Of a stretch of DNA of 64,000 nucleotides, positions 18,026 to 30,326 are shown piece after piece. This DNA comes from Loktanella salsilacus (GTDB lineage Bacteria > Pseudomonadota > Alphaproteobacteria > Rhodobacterales > Rhodobacteraceae). Made by a program: the position numbers and the translations under genes. Location: NCBI RefSeq assembly GCF_900114485.1, contig NZ_FOTF01000008.1, positions 124,001 through 188,000 of the forward strand, read 5' to 3'. The stretch's first letter is position 1; each line of letters begins with the position of its first letter. The notes beneath the pieces are model-generated. The model ran no database searches. It was not told the DNA's origin and saw nothing but the letters and a program-made list of their open reading frames with translations.

Positions 18026-18652
18026 ATGACCCGTGGTGGATTGAAAAAGAACCTGGATGACGGACCGGAGCGTCGGTGCATTGTCACCGGCGAAACGCAA
18101 CCGAAGATGGGGTTGATCCGCTTTGTTGTCGGGCCCGACAATCATGTTGTGCTTGACATCTTGGGCAAGTTGCCCGGACGTGGTATATATGTTGCATCCA
18201 CCCGCGACGCGCTGGACAAGGCCAAGAAGGGCCAGTTCAGCCGATCTGCAAAAGCGCAGGTTCAAGTCCCGGATGGATTAACGGAAGAAGTCGAACGCCA
18301 ACTGGTCCGGCGCACACTGGATTTGATTGCGATGGCCCGCAAGGCGGGGCTCGCGGTTTGCGGGTTCGAAAAGGTAAAAGGCTGGTTGGCCGGGGGCGAA
18401 AACGTGCGCGTCCTGCTGCAAGCCGGTGACGGATCAGAGCGTGGCAAGGCCAAACTCTGGACGCCCGAAGGGGCAAGATATTACAGCTGTTTGACCGCAG
18501 CTGAATTGGGTTTGGCTTTCGGGCGGCAAAGTGTGATACATGGCGCGCTCGCGACTGGCGGACTCAGTGACCGTGTTGTAGAGGAAGCCGCAAGACTGCG
18601 CGGACTCCGCGAGATTGACGACAGCAATATGGCTGTCGGGAAGGATACATAG
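18026..18652 (+). CDS. RNA-binding protein, YlxR (RnpM-like) and L7Ae-like domains fused
   Basis: A 208-residue fusion. Residues about 10-85 are a YlxR/DUF448 domain (RRCIVTGETQPKMGLIRFV, then LPGRGIYVA), a fold that binds RNA and, in Gram-positive bacteria, associates with RNase P. Residues about 95-190 resemble an L7Ae/L30e domain (RTLDLIAMARKAGLAVCGFEKV). In Firmicutes these two domains are separate genes, ylxR and ylxQ, at the same place between nusA and infB, so a fusion is natural. It lies 19 bases after nusA and 4 bases before infB. Confidence 0.88.
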   Translation: MTRGGLKKNLDDGPERRCIVTGETQPKMGLIRFVVGPDNHVVLDILGKLPGRGIYVASTRDALDKAKKGQFSRSAKAQVQVPDGLTEEVERQLVRRTLDLIAMARKAGLAVCGFEKVKGWLAGGENVRVLLQAGDGSERGKAKLWTPEGARYYSCLTAAELGLAFGRQSVIHGALATGGLSDRVVEEAARLRGLREIDDSNMAVGKDT

Positions 18653-18656
18653 CTAG

Positions 18657-21149
18657 ATGAGCGATACTGACGGCAAGAAACCATTGGGCCTTGGCGGGTC
18701 GCGTCCGAGCAACGTGAAGCAAAGCTTCAGCCACGGTCGCACGAAGAACGTTGTTGTGGAAACCAAGCGTAAGCGCGTTGTGGTGCCTAAGCCGGGCACT
18801 CCTGCGCCCAAAACTGGTGTGGCCGCTGGCCTGCCCGCTGGCGGTGACCCGTCCAAGCGGCCCGCAGGCATTTCCGATGTGGAACTTGCCCGCCGGATGA
18901 AAGCGCTGGCGCTAGCCAAGTCGCGTGAAGTCGAAGAAGCGGCTAAGCGCGAAGCTGAAGAAAAAGAGCGTGCTGAAGAGCGCGAGCGCCGCCGCGCTGA
19001 GATCGAGGCTAAAGAAGCCGAAGATCGCATCCGCGAAGAGCGTGCCAAGGCGAAAGCCGAGGAAGAAGAAGAAAAGCGTCGCGCTGCTGAAGCAGCCAAG
19101 AACGCACCTGCGGCGCAGGTTGCTGCGCCTCCGGGCCAGACCGAGGTCGACCGTCCGACGTCCAGCGCACCGCGCAAGGCGACCGAACGTGACCGCGAGG
19201 CACAGACACGCGACACCACCAAAGCCAAGCCCGCCCGCGAAGGCGATGGCCGCCGCGGTGGCAAGCTGACGCTGAACGACGCGTTGACGGGCCGCGAAGG
19301 TGGCCGCCAGCGTTCCATGGCGCAGATGAAGCGTAAGCAAGACCGCGCCCGCCAAAAGGCGATGGGCGGTCAGGTCGAGCGCGAGAAGATCGTGCGCGAT
19401 GTGCAGCTGCCAGAGGCGATCACCGTCGGCGAATTGGCGAACCGGATGGCCGAACGGACATCTGATGTCGTCAAGGAACTGATGAAGATGGGTATGATGG
19501 TCACGCAGACCGAAACCATCGACGCTGATACAGCTGAACTGCTGATCGAAGAATTTGGCCACAAAGTTGTCCGCGTGTCCGATTCCGACGTCGAGCAGGT
19601 CATCGAACAAGCTGAAGATAAAGCGTCTGACCTTAAACCGCGTGCGCCGATCATCACGATCATGGGCCACGTTGACCACGGTAAAACATCGCTTCTGGAT
19701 GCGATCCGTAAGACACGGGTTGTGGCTGGCGAAGCAGGCGGCATCACGCAGCACATCGGTGCCTATCAGGTGACGACGGACAACGGATCGGTTCTGTCGT
19801 TCCTTGACACGCCGGGTCACGCTGCGTTCACGTCAATGCGTTCGCGCGGTGCACATGTCACTGACATCGTTGTGCTGGTTGTTGCGGCAGATGACGCCGT
19901 GATGCCTCAGACGATCGAGGCGATTAACCACGCTAAGGCCGCTAAGGTCCCAATGATCGTGGCCATCAACAAGATGGACAAGCCGTCGGCCAATCCTGAC
20001 AAGGTGCGGACCGATCTGCTGCAGCACGAGGTCATCGTCGAGAAGATGTCCGGTGATGTGCAGGACGTCGAAGTTTCGGCTGCGACGGGTGCTGGTCTGG
20101 ACAAACTGCTGGAAGCCATTGCGCTGCAGGCCGAAATTCTGGAACTGAAAGCCAACCCCGACCGCGCCGCCATGGGTGCCGTGATCGAGGCGCAACTCGA
20201 CGTGGGCCGCGGCCCCGTTGCGACAGTTCTGGTGCAAAACGGCACGCTGCGTCAGGGCGACATCTTTGTCGTTGGCGAACAGTGGGGCAAGGTCCGTGCG
20301 CTGATCGATGACAAGGGTGACCGCGTCAAAGAGGCCGGCCCGTCCGTGCCAGTTGAAGTGTTGGGTCTGAACGGCACACCGGAAGCCGGCGACGTTCTGA
20401 ACGTGGTCGACACCGAAGCGCAAGCGCGTGAAATCGCTGATTACCGGATGAAGGCCGCGAAAGATAAGCGCGCCGCCATCGGTGCTGCGACGACGCTGGA
20501 ACAGCTGATGGCAAACGCCAAAGCCAACCAGAGCGTGTCCGAGCTGCCAATCATCGTGAAAGCCGACGTGCAGGGTTCTGCCGAGGCGATCGTGCAAGCG
20601 ATGGAAAAAATCGGCAACGACGAAGTCCGCGTCCGCGTGCTGCACTCTGGTGTTGGCGCGATCACGGAATCGGATATCGGTCTGGCAGAAGCGTCAGGCG
20701 CACCCGTGATTGGTTTCAACGTGCGTGCCAATGCGACGGCGCGGAACGTGGCCAACCAGAAGGGCGTAGAGATCCGTTATTACTCGGTCATCTATGCCCT
20801 CGTGGACGACATCAAAGCGGCGGCCTCTGGTCTGCTGTCGAATGAAATCCGTGAAAAGTTCATCGGCTATGCCAACATCAAAGAGGTCTTTAAGGTCTCG
20901 AACGTTGGTAACGTCGCGGGCTGTCTGGTCACCGAAGGTGTGGCGCGTCGTTCCGCTGGCGTCCGTCTGCTGCGCGACAACGTCGTGATGCACGAAGGTA
21001 CGCTGAAGACGCTGAAGCGCTTTAAGGACGAAGTGTCCGAAGTGCAGTCGGGTCAGGAATGCGGCATGGCGTTTGAGAACCACGAAGACATGCGCCCTGG
21101 CGATGTCATCGAGATCTTTGAGCGCGAATCGGTCGAGCGTAACCTGTAA
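18657..21149 (+). CDS. infB: Translation initiation factor IF-2
   Basis: The GTPase that brings initiator tRNA to the 30S subunit (830 residues). The first 230 residues are a highly charged, probably coiled-coil region rich in Glu, Arg, Lys and Ala, with [10 protein letters not shown]. Next come the IF2 N-domain ([17 protein letters not shown]), the G domain with [18 protein letters not shown] and NKMD, and the C-terminal IF2 domains ending in GDVIEIFE. It is the last gene of the rimP-nusA operon and is followed by a strong terminator. Confidence 0.98.
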   Translation: MSDTDGKKPLGLGGSRPSNVKQSFSHGRTKNVVVETKRKRVVVPKPGTPAPKTGVAAGLPAGGDPSKRPAGISDVELARRMKALALAKSREVEEAAKREAEEKERAEERERRRAEIEAKEAEDRIREERAKAKAEEEEEKRRAAEAAKNAPAAQVAAPPGQTEVDRPTSSAPRKATERDREAQTRDTTKAKPAREGDGRRGGKLTLNDALTGREGGRQRSMAQMKRKQDRARQKAMGGQVEREKIVRDVQLPEAITVGELANRMAERTSDVVKELMKMGMMVTQTETIDADTAELLIEEFGHKVVRVSDSDVEQVIEQAEDKASDLKPRAPIITIMGHVDHGKTSLLDAIRKTRVVAGEAGGITQHIGAYQVTTDNGSVLSFLDTPGHAAFTSMRSRGAHVTDIVVLVVAADDAVMPQTIEAINHAKAAKVPMIVAINKMDKPSANPDKVRTDLLQHEVIVEKMSGDVQDVEVSAATGAGLDKLLEAIALQAEILELKANPDRAAMGAVIEAQLDVGRGPVATVLVQNGTLRQGDIFVVGEQWGKVRALIDDKGDRVKEAGPSVPVEVLGLNGTPEAGDVLNVVDTEAQAREIADYRMKAAKDKRAAIGAATTLEQLMANAKANQSVSELPIIVKADVQGSAEAIVQAMEKIGNDEVRVRVLHSGVGAITESDIGLAEASGAPVIGFNVRANATARNVANQKGVEIRYYSVIYALVDDIKAAASGLLSNEIREKFIGYANIKEVFKVSNVGNVAGCLVTEGVARRSAGVRLLRDNVVMHEGTLKTLKRFKDEVSEVQSGQECGMAFENHEDMRPGDVIEIFERESVERNL

Positions 21150-21171
21150 AGGACGCAGACTTAGAATGAGA

Positions 21172-21206
21172 AAAGGCCCGTCAGCGATGCTGGCGGGCCT
21201 TTTTGT
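21172..21206 (+). terminator. intrinsic terminator after infB
   Basis: A 14-bp stem (one G-T pair, three-base loop) of AAAGGCCCG...CGGGCCTTT type followed by a T-run, 22 bases after the infB stop. It is one of the strongest terminators in the window. Confidence 0.93.
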
Positions 21207-21208
21207 TT

Positions 21209-21233
21209 GAGTTTAGTTGGCCAGATGAATGGG
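21209..21233 (+). repeat. gene-end repeat, copy 3 (half element)
   Basis: GAGTTTAGTTGG followed by CCAGATGAATGGG closely matches the second half of the copy at 9455. It lies directly after the infB terminator. Confidence 0.5.
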
Positions 21234-21266
21234 ATGCGGAGGTGATTTGGGTCGGCCGCCGGATTT

Positions 21267-21294
21267 GAGTATTTAGGAAAAAGCGAGGGGGGCC
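21267..21294 (+). repeat. gene-end repeat, copy 4
   Basis: GAGTATTTAGG, an A-run, then AGCGAGGGGGGCC: a near copy of the second half of the element at 13809. It is preceded by a GC-rich GGCCGCCGG segment and lies 10 bases beyond the end of mutT. Confidence 0.55.
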
Positions 21295-21303
21295 GTGCGC
21301 GTC

Positions 21304-21702
21304 CTACAGCCAGTCGCGCAGAATCGGGATCAGCGGGATGTCTGCAGGCGGCATGGGGTATTGCGCCAAGTCGTTCGCGCGGACCCATTTGAGCGTCTGG
21401 CCTTCGCGGCCCTGCGGTGTGCCGTTCCATTTTCGGCAGGCGTAAAGCGGCATGAGTAGGTGGAAATCCTCGTAGGTGTGACTGGCGAAGGTCAGCGGCG
21501 CGAGGCAAGAGGCCCAAGTGTCGATCCCGAGCTCTTCTTGCAATTCGCGGATCAGGGCGATTTCTGGGGTCTCGCCAGGATCGACTTTGCCGCCCGGAAA
21601 TTCCCACAGCCCTGCCAGTGATTTACCAGCAGGGCGTTGGGCCAGCAGAACCCGCCCGTCGACGTCGATCAGCGCGACGGCAGAGACGAGAAGAACCTTC
21701 AC
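21304..21702 (-). CDS. mutT: 8-oxo-dGTP diphosphatase MutT-like Nudix hydrolase
   Basis: Removes oxidised dGTP from the nucleotide pool and so prevents A-to-C transversions. The Nudix box GGKVDPGETPEIALIRELQEELGI is intact and preceded by the MutT-type RPAGKSLAGLWEFPGG. I placed the start at the GTG at 21702, whose bases overlap the argJ stop (GTGA), giving 132 residues, the usual MutT size; an upstream in-frame start at 21756 would run well into argJ. Translational coupling to argJ and ppiC is likely. Dedicated substrate preference cannot be read. Confidence 0.9.
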   Translation of the reverse strand: MKVLLVSAVALIDVDGRVLLAQRPAGKSLAGLWEFPGGKVDPGETPEIALIRELQEELGIDTWASCLAPLTFASHTYEDFHLLMPLYACRKWNGTPQGREGQTLKWVRANDLAQYPMPPADIPLIPILRDWL

Positions 21703-22910
21703 GAGCGGTAGTCGGCGTTGATCGTGATATATTCGTGGGTCAGATCGCAGGTCCAAACGGTGGCTGCGCCATCCCCGAGGCCAAGGTCGACGTTGATGTC
21801 GATGTTCTGGCCTTTCATATGGGCAGCCGCGGCTTCTTCGGAATAGCTTGGCGCACGCCAGCCGTTTTCCGCAAGCACCATGTCACCAAGTTTGATCGTC
21901 AGCTTGTCGCGATCTGCTGCAGCGCCGGATTTACCGACGGCCATGACGATCCGGCCCCAATTGGGATCTTCACCCGCAATTGCGGTTTTCACCAGCGGGC
22001 TGTTGGCCGTAGCCATTGCCACAAGGCGGGCATCCGCATCGGTTTCAGCGCCGGTCACAGCGATGGTGACGAACTTGGTCGCACCCTCGCCGTCGCGGAC
22101 GACTTGGTGCGCAAGGTCGAGCATGACGGTGTGCAGCGCGTCTTCGAAAGAGGCGTTGCCAGTAACATCGACGCCAGAGGTGCCCGTCGCAGCAAGCATC
22201 AAGCTGTCAGAGGTCGAGGTGTCGCTGTCGACGGTGATATTGTTGAAGGTCTTGTCAGCCAGGCGCCCCAGCATGTCTTGCAGTGGCTGATAGGCGATCT
22301 GGGCGTCGGTGAAGATGTAGACCAGCATCGTCGCCATATCGGGGGCGATCATGCCGGAGCCTTTAGCGATGCCCGCGATCTGGACCGGCTTGCCATCGAT
22401 TGTGACGGTTTGCGTGGACCCTTTTGGAAAGGTGTCCGTCGTCATGATCGCGCGGGCGGCATCTGTCATGGCGGTCGCGGATTGGGCGGCTTTCAGGTCG
22501 TCGATTTTGGCAACGATACGGTCGTGGGGCAGGGGTTCGCCGATCACGCCGGTCGAGGCGGTGAAAACGCGCGCGGCGTCAATGCCCGTAGCGGCGGCGA
22601 CGGCCTGCGTAATGGCGGCGACTGATTCGAGGCCTGCCTTGCCGGTGAAGGCGTTGGAATTGCCAGAGTTCACCAGGATTGCGGCAGGCCCCGTGTCAGG
22701 GCCCAGCTTTGCTTGGCAGTCCAGCACAGGTGCGGAACGCGTGGCAGAGCGGGTAAATACGCCGGTGACAGTGCTGCCGGGGGCGAGCACCGCCAGCATC
22801 ACGTCAGTTCGGTTTTTGTATTTTACCCCCGCTTGCGCCGCCGCGAAGGTGACGCCGTCGATAACGGGCAGGTCAGGAAAGGCGGCGGGGGCAAGCGGGG
22901 ATAATGGCAT
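21699..22910 (-). CDS. argJ: Bifunctional glutamate N-acetyltransferase / amino-acid acetyltransferase
   Basis: Recycles the acetyl group in arginine synthesis by moving it from N-acetylornithine to glutamate; some ArgJ also use acetyl-CoA. The 403-residue precursor contains the autocleavage site, KGSGMIAPDMATML around residue 190, where the threonine becomes the N-terminal nucleophile of the beta chain. The oxyanion-type NSGNSNAFTG motif lies earlier. It starts 3 bases after the ppiC stop and overlaps mutT by 4 bases. Confidence 0.96.
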   Translation of the reverse strand: MPLSPLAPAAFPDLPVIDGVTFAAAQAGVKYKNRTDVMLAVLAPGSTVTGVFTRSATRSAPVLDCQAKLGPDTGPAAILVNSGNSNAFTGKAGLESVAAITQAVAAATGIDAARVFTASTGVIGEPLPHDRIVAKIDDLKAAQSATAMTDAARAIMTTDTFPKGSTQTVTIDGKPVQIAGIAKGSGMIAPDMATMLVYIFTDAQIAYQPLQDMLGRLADKTFNNITVDSDTSTSDSLMLAATGTSGVDVTGNASFEDALHTVMLDLAHQVVRDGEGATKFVTIAVTGAETDADARLVAMATANSPLVKTAIAGEDPNWGRIVMAVGKSGAAADRDKLTIKLGDMVLAENGWRAPSYSEEAAAAHMKGQNIDINVDLGLGDGAATVWTCDLTHEYITINADYRS

Positions 22911-22913
22911 GAC

Positions 22914-23825
22914 TTACTTCTCCAGCAGGTCGAGGTTGGTCAGGACGGCAGGATCAAAGGCGTCGGGTTCAGCCAGCGTCACAGTTGCGGCGGCCTTCAA
23001 CTCTTCGATTTTGGACAGGATCACAGCCTCTTGCAGGCCGCCCACGATTTCTGCGCGGACCTCTTCCAGCGCTGCGACAGGCTTATCGCGCGTCTCGTTC
23101 AACTTGACGATGTGCCAGCCGAATTGGGTCTGCACGGGATCAGAGACATCGTCAGCTTCCATGCCTTCGACGGTCTGTTCGAATTCCGCGACCATCTGAC
23201 CTGGCCCAAACCAGCCCAGTTCGCCGCCCGTGGGGCCGGACGGACCGGTAGAGACTTCTTTGGCGACTTCCGCGAAATCTTCACCCGCAGTGATGCGGTC
23301 TTTAGCGGCTTGCGCTTCTTCTTCGGTTTCGACCAGCAGATGGCTCGCGTTCCATTCTTTGACGGGCTCTTCTGCGGCTGCAGCGACCATTTCGTCATAG
23401 GCGGCTTGGATCGCTTCATCGGTCACGGCGGCTTTGGTCAGGTCGGTGATGACCTCGCCTGCGCGCAAAGACCGTTCTTCGTTCGCCATGGCCCAGCCGA
23501 CACGGGCGGGCACATCGGTCAGGCTGTTGGACAGCAGTTGCTGCTGCACGATCTGGTCCAGCACGCCTTGATAGATGACGTCGGCGGGGAACTGGTCATA
23601 TTGCTGCGGCAGCTGAGCGCGTGCGATCATCATCTGACCAAGCGTAATTTCGGTGCCATCAACCGTGGCAACGACTGCCGCAGGATCAGCGGTGGGGGCC
23701 GGGGCGGCCTCTGCGACCGGTGCGTCAGCGACGGGGGCCTCAGTGGTGGTGTCTTGCGCCTGCGCGGCGGTTGTCAGGGCTAGCGCCAGTGCGGCGGTGC
23801 CCAGCAATGTGGTCATACGGGTCAT
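22914..23825 (-). CDS. Periplasmic parvulin-type peptidyl-prolyl isomerase
   Basis: An exported PpiC-like foldase of about 303 residues. A signal peptide ends near AAQAQDTT and is followed by an Ala/Pro-rich linker. A SurA-type N-terminal helical region comes next, then one parvulin domain (ASHLLVETEEEAQAAKDRI to GELGWFGPGQMV and FGWHIVKL). I chose the ATG at 23825 because AAGGA lies 8 bases upstream; the longer start at 23864 has none. It is divergent from secA, a fitting neighbour since SecA substrates need periplasmic folding help. The outer-membrane protein client set is inferred. Confidence 0.9.
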   Translation of the reverse strand: MTRMTTLLGTAALALALTTAAQAQDTTTEAPVADAPVAEAAPAPTADPAAVVATVDGTEITLGQMMIARAQLPQQYDQFPADVIYQGVLDQIVQQQLLSNSLTDVPARVGWAMANEERSLRAGEVITDLTKAAVTDEAIQAAYDEMVAAAAEEPVKEWNASHLLVETEEEAQAAKDRITAGEDFAEVAKEVSTGPSGPTGGELGWFGPGQMVAEFEQTVEGMEADDVSDPVQTQFGWHIVKLNETRDKPVAALEEVRAEIVGGLQEAVILSKIEELKAAATVTLAEPDAFDPAVLTNLDLLEK

Positions 23826-23866
23826 GGAAACGGTCCTTACAAAGAGTCCCCCGAAGGGGCGCAACG

Positions 23867-23895
23867 TTGACAGTAATCAGCCCGCCCCTTACATC
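23867..23895 (+). promoter_or_regulatory. candidate promoter for secA
   Basis: TTGACA, a 17-base spacer and TACATC on the plus strand, about 120 bases before the secA ATG. The -35 is a perfect consensus; the -10 is weak. It was found by eye only. Confidence 0.4.
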
Positions 23896-24014
23896 GCAAG
23901 GAAGCCTTGAGGGGGCTGGTCTTGGGCCCTGTTTAGGGGCCTTGGCGCAAGCCGACAAGCGACCTCCTCTCAATTCGGTATCACAGGGGCGGCAAGAGTC
24001 CGCTTGGAGAGAAC

Positions 24015-26759
<2,745 letters not shown>

Positions 26760-26771
26760 TCTCATGTAACG

Positions 26772-26797
26772 GAGGGCGGGCCAATTGGTCCGCCCTC
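26772..26797. terminator. palindromic hairpin after secA
   Basis: GAGGGCGGGCC around AATT and back, 11 bp of pairing with one G-T and almost no loop, 12 bases after the secA stop. No T-run follows, so termination may be weak; it may also mark a cruciform or protect the message end. Confidence 0.5.
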
Positions 26798-26897
26798 GCC
26801 ACATTCACGACACCTTAATTCCTTGCGGCGGTCCCGCCGCCGACATTTGCGATGTGCATAACTCCTGTTAACCCCATAACGGGCAAGGAGACGACGC

Positions 26898-27941
26898 ATG
26901 AAACCTGCAACCCGCAAGATAGTCACCGCCGCCACGACATTCTCTGTCGCGCTTAGCATCGGTTTCGTCATGCAATACGGCGACGCGGTTGCCGCACGGC
27001 TTGGGATCGACGAACCCATCGGTGGCCCTGCTGGTCGCACGCAGGTCAGCGTTCCTGGATCGGCTGTCACGGCAAGCAAGGCTGTGGTTGTCCCACAATT
27101 GTTGGCGCCGCGCATGACGGATGACAGCAAAGAAGTGGCAGATATCCCGCAGGAATTGGCAACGCCCACCTTGCAAATGCCCGATTCGACCTCTGTTTCA
27201 GACCTCATTCTTGCCTCTGCCATGACCGAGGCCCCCGTCATGCCAAGCCCTGAAGTGGCCGCTTGCGATCCAATCATGACAGCCACGGCGCAGCCTATGG
27301 CGATGGTGCAGCTTCAGTTGACTGACACCTGCCACAAGGGGGCGCCTGTCTCGATCCATCACCAGGGTATGATTTTTAGCGCGATCACCGATGCAGACGG
27401 TGAGCTGTCGGTGGACGTGCCGGCACTGTCGCGGGACGCGCTGTTTATTGCCGATTTCAATACGGGCAAGGCGGCGGCTGCCTCTGTCTTGGTGCCTGAT
27501 CTTGATACGGTGGACCGCGCAGTTCTGCAGTGGCAGGGCGATGATGGCGTGCAACTGCACGCGCTTGAATTCGGCGCTGGCTATGATGACGCGGGACATA
27601 TCTGGTCTGCGTCGACCGGTGCTGCAGGAAACGTGCAAACCGGCAGCGGCGGTATCTTAACGTCGCTCGGCGATGTTGCCGTCAGCGATGCTCTGCGCGC
27701 AGAGGTGTACACCTTTCCCAGCGGTCAATCCGTCCGTGACGGTCAGGTCGTCCTGAACGTAGAGGCAGAGGTCACAAGCCGGAACTGTGGCCGCGACGTT
27801 TCGGCGCAAAGTATCCAGATTGGTCCAGATCACGCGGCAGACGCCATCGACCTGACCATGACAATGCCGGGTTGCGATGCAATTGGTGAATTTCTGGTGT
27901 TGAAAAATATGTTCGCGGACCTGACACTCGCGGCGAAATGA
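26898..27941 (+). CDS. Unknown exported or membrane-anchored protein
   Basis: A 347-residue protein I do not recognise. Residues about 8-30 form a hydrophobic segment that is either a signal peptide or a single membrane anchor. A Ser/Thr/Ala/Pro-rich linker of about 90 residues follows, then a region beginning at CDPIMTATAQ that looks all-beta: alternating hydrophobics and the phrase SIHHQGMIFSAITDADGELSVDVPAL, reminiscent of Ig-like or transthyretin-like carboxypeptidase regulatory domains. The C-terminus has a Cys pair (NCGRD, GCDAIG). Its stop overlaps the next gene, a PstS-OmpA fusion, by 4 bases, so the two probably act together at the periplasm. Confidence 0.7.
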   Translation: MKPATRKIVTAATTFSVALSIGFVMQYGDAVAARLGIDEPIGGPAGRTQVSVPGSAVTASKAVVVPQLLAPRMTDDSKEVADIPQELATPTLQMPDSTSVSDLILASAMTEAPVMPSPEVAACDPIMTATAQPMAMVQLQLTDTCHKGAPVSIHHQGMIFSAITDADGELSVDVPALSRDALFIADFNTGKAAAASVLVPDLDTVDRAVLQWQGDDGVQLHALEFGAGYDDAGHIWSASTGAAGNVQTGSGGILTSLGDVAVSDALRAEVYTFPSGQSVRDGQVVLNVEAEVTSRNCGRDVSAQSIQIGPDHAADAIDLTMTMPGCDAIGEFLVLKNMFADLTLAAK

Positions 27942-29506
27942 ATTCGCAGCGACGATCCACAAGGTATTCGATAGTGCGCAGTGCGGCAGGGGGACTTGCC
28001 GCACTGTTGCTGTGTATGGATAGCGCTACTGCAGAAGAGGTCACGATCACCTCTGCCCAAGGCAATCTGGTCCTGACTGGCCGTATTGCAGGTTTTGACG
28101 GCACCTATCTGGATATCGAATCGCCGCATGGCCCTTTGACGCTGGCCTATGCGGGCGTCACCTGCGCTGGGGCTGATTGCCCCGATCTAAAGAGCTACGT
28201 TCCGCATTTGCGCCTGTCCGGCGAGCCGCGCCTTGCTAGCCTGCTGCTTCCTGCGTTGATTGATGGCTTTGCACGCGACCGCGGCCTCAAGCTGATACAA
28301 GAGGACACCGACGGTGGTGCGCTTAATATCACTTTGGTCGAAGACGCCCAGCCAGTGCTGCTGGTTAACCTGCGGAACAGTCAAAGCGCCGAGGCTTTTG
28401 CTGATCTGTTGACCTATGACAGCGATGTCGCCCTGACCTTTCGTGACCCGCTGCCCGACGAACAGGCCCGCGCCGCAGAGGTCGGGATCGCTCTGCCGGG
28501 ACTTGCGGGGGGCAGCGTCGTGCTGGGCGGCGAGGCGTTGGTTCCTATCGTCTCTCCGCTTAACCCAATACGGGTTATCGATCCGGCTGACGTGATCGCA
28601 GCCTTTGCCGGGGATATTCCCGATTGGGAACAGATGGGCCAACCAGAGATGCCTTTGACGCTGCATCTGGGGCCAGTGGGTGACGGGCAGGCCGATGCAT
28701 TTTTGGCGATGCTGCCCGCGCCCGCCAGCGCTGCCGTGATCAGACATGCAGACCCTGATGCGCTGGCCGAAGCTGTCGCTGCTGATGCGGGGGCGCTTGG
28801 GATAGCGGCGCTTGGTACTTCTGGCATTGCGCAGCCACTCGGCCTGCGTGATGCATGTGGATTGACGGCACCGCCGGTGCTGCGCGGGATTAAGACGCAA
28901 GACTATCCGCTGACCACGCCAGCATTTGCCTTTGTCAGATCGCAACGGAAACCTGAAATCGTCCGTGCTTTCCTGAATTGGCTACGCAGCCCAGCCGCAG
29001 AACTGATCGTGCGACGCGCCGGCTTTGCTGATCGGGGGGTGGTCCCGATCACTTTAGACGATCAAGGAGAGCGGTTCGCCCACGCGATCACCATTGCCGG
29101 ACCAGACACATCGCTGCGCGATTTGCAGGGCATGGTGGCGATGATGGACGCGCGCGTTCGGATTTCGCTGACGTTTCGGTTTGCGAATGGGACGACTGCG
29201 CTTGATACCGCCTCGGCCGCAAATCTACGTTTGCTGGCCCATGATATGCGTGACGGCGTCTATGCGGGGCGCGAGGTTATGCTGATTGGATTTAGCGACG
29301 GCGAAGGTTCTGCCGATGCGAACCGTGACCTGTCTGCGGCCCGCGCTTTGGCGGTCGAAAGCGCGCTGCTGTCACTACTTAGCGCGATACCAGACGACCT
29401 TCGCCTTGGGACTGCCGGGTTTGGAGAGGCATTGCCGATTGGCTGTGACGATACTGCATGGGGCCGTCAAATGAACCGCCGGGTCGAGGTTTGGGTCGGC
29501 GATTAA
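27938..29506 (+). CDS. PstS-like substrate-binding domain fused to an OmpA C-terminal domain
   Basis: A 522-residue exported protein. After a signal peptide ending near SATAEE comes a small domain of about 60 residues with two Cys (VTCAGADCPD). A PstS-like/periplasmic binding domain in two halves follows (residues about 95-390; compare the LDACGLTAPP and KTQDYPLTTPAFAFV segments with phosphate-binding proteins). The C-terminal 110 residues are an OmpA peptidoglycan-binding domain: LTFRFANGTTALD, then IGFSDGEGSADANRDLSAARA and NRRVEVWV. The ligand is unknown. OmpA domains bind peptidoglycan non-covalently, so it is probably a periplasmic scaffold or sensor. It is coupled to the upstream unknown gene. 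Confidence 0.82.
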   Translation: MNSQRRSTRYSIVRSAAGGLAALLLCMDSATAEEVTITSAQGNLVLTGRIAGFDGTYLDIESPHGPLTLAYAGVTCAGADCPDLKSYVPHLRLSGEPRLASLLLPALIDGFARDRGLKLIQEDTDGGALNITLVEDAQPVLLVNLRNSQSAEAFADLLTYDSDVALTFRDPLPDEQARAAEVGIALPGLAGGSVVLGGEALVPIVSPLNPIRVIDPADVIAAFAGDIPDWEQMGQPEMPLTLHLGPVGDGQADAFLAMLPAPASAAVIRHADPDALAEAVAADAGALGIAALGTSGIAQPLGLRDACGLTAPPVLRGIKTQDYPLTTPAFAFVRSQRKPEIVRAFLNWLRSPAAELIVRRAGFADRGVVPITLDDQGERFAHAITIAGPDTSLRDLQGMVAMMDARVRISLTFRFANGTTALDTASAANLRLLAHDMRDGVYAGREVMLIGFSDGEGSADANRDLSAARALAVESALLSLLSAIPDDLRLGTAGFGEALPIGCDDTAWGRQMNRRVEVWVGD

Positions 29507-30261
29507 AGCAGCCCTTCAGCGCGGAAAGACAATTCCCGCGATTTGCCAATGATAAGATGGTCATGGACAGAGATGCTAAGCGCCCCGGCTGCCGCCTCGA
29601 TCTGCGCTGTCATGGTAATATCAGCTTGCGACGGTGTCGGATCGCCCGAGGGGTGGTTGTGGACCAAGATCATCGATGCGGCATTCAGCTCTAACGCGCG
29701 TTTGACGACCTCGCGAGGATAGACGGGAACGTGATCAATCGTGCCGCGCGCCTGTTCCTCGTCCGCGATCAGGGTGTTTTTGGTGTCGAGGTACAGAATA
29801 CGGAATTGTTCGGTGTCGCGATGGGCCATGACAGTGTGGCAATAGTCCAGCAGCGCATCCCAGCTGCTGACAACATGGCGCGCCATAACTTTGCTGCGGG
29901 CCATGCGGTGTGCTGCCGCTTCTACGACCTTAAGTTCCACGACGACGGCATCGCCGATCCCTTTGACCCGTTTTAGTGCAGCTACGGGGGCCGAAATGAC
30001 GCGGTTGAAATCACCAAACTGATCAATCAACGCACGGGCCAGTGGTTTGACGTCTTGCCGCGGGATGGCGCGAAAGAGGACAAGTTCCAGCAGTTCATAC
30101 TCCGGCAAGGCCGCCGCCCCGCCACTGACAAAACGGTCTCGCAGGCGCGCACGGTGGTCTTTGATATAGGACGGCAACCGGCCGGGTCGGATCGTACCGT
30201 CTGCCTCGTCAATGGCAGCGGGGGTGAAAAATGGCAGGGCTTCCTGAAAAGACTGGGTCAT
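29503..30261 (-). CDS. radC: RadC-like JAB domain protein
   Basis: A 252-residue RadC/UPF0758 protein. The N-terminal part has a helix-hairpin-helix-like segment (ALKRVKGIGDAVVVELKVV) and the C-terminal part the JAMM-type metal motif: HNHPSGDPTPSQAD with an upstream glutamate. The name came from a DNA-repair mutant later reassigned to recG, so the true role is unclear. It converges with the OmpA-fusion gene, their ends overlapping by 4 bases. It lies downstream of dnaJ on the same strand but beyond a terminator. Confidence 0.9.
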   Translation of the reverse strand: MTQSFQEALPFFTPAAIDEADGTIRPGRLPSYIKDHRARLRDRFVSGGAAALPEYELLELVLFRAIPRQDVKPLARALIDQFGDFNRVISAPVAALKRVKGIGDAVVVELKVVEAAAHRMARSKVMARHVVSSWDALLDYCHTVMAHRDTEQFRILYLDTKNTLIADEEQARGTIDHVPVYPREVVKRALELNAASMILVHNHPSGDPTPSQADITMTAQIEAAAGALSISVHDHLIIGKSRELSFRAEGLL

Positions 30262-30326
30262 GCGCTTAGGATGACCCCTCGTTAATGAAAAAGCGGTTAA
30301 AATGATTCCGATTTCGGCAGTGACCT

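Noticed and set aside
19833-20645. Minus-strand ORFs opposite infB and nusA
   Set aside because: Shadow frames over conserved GTPase and KH domains; His/Gln-rich with no start signals.
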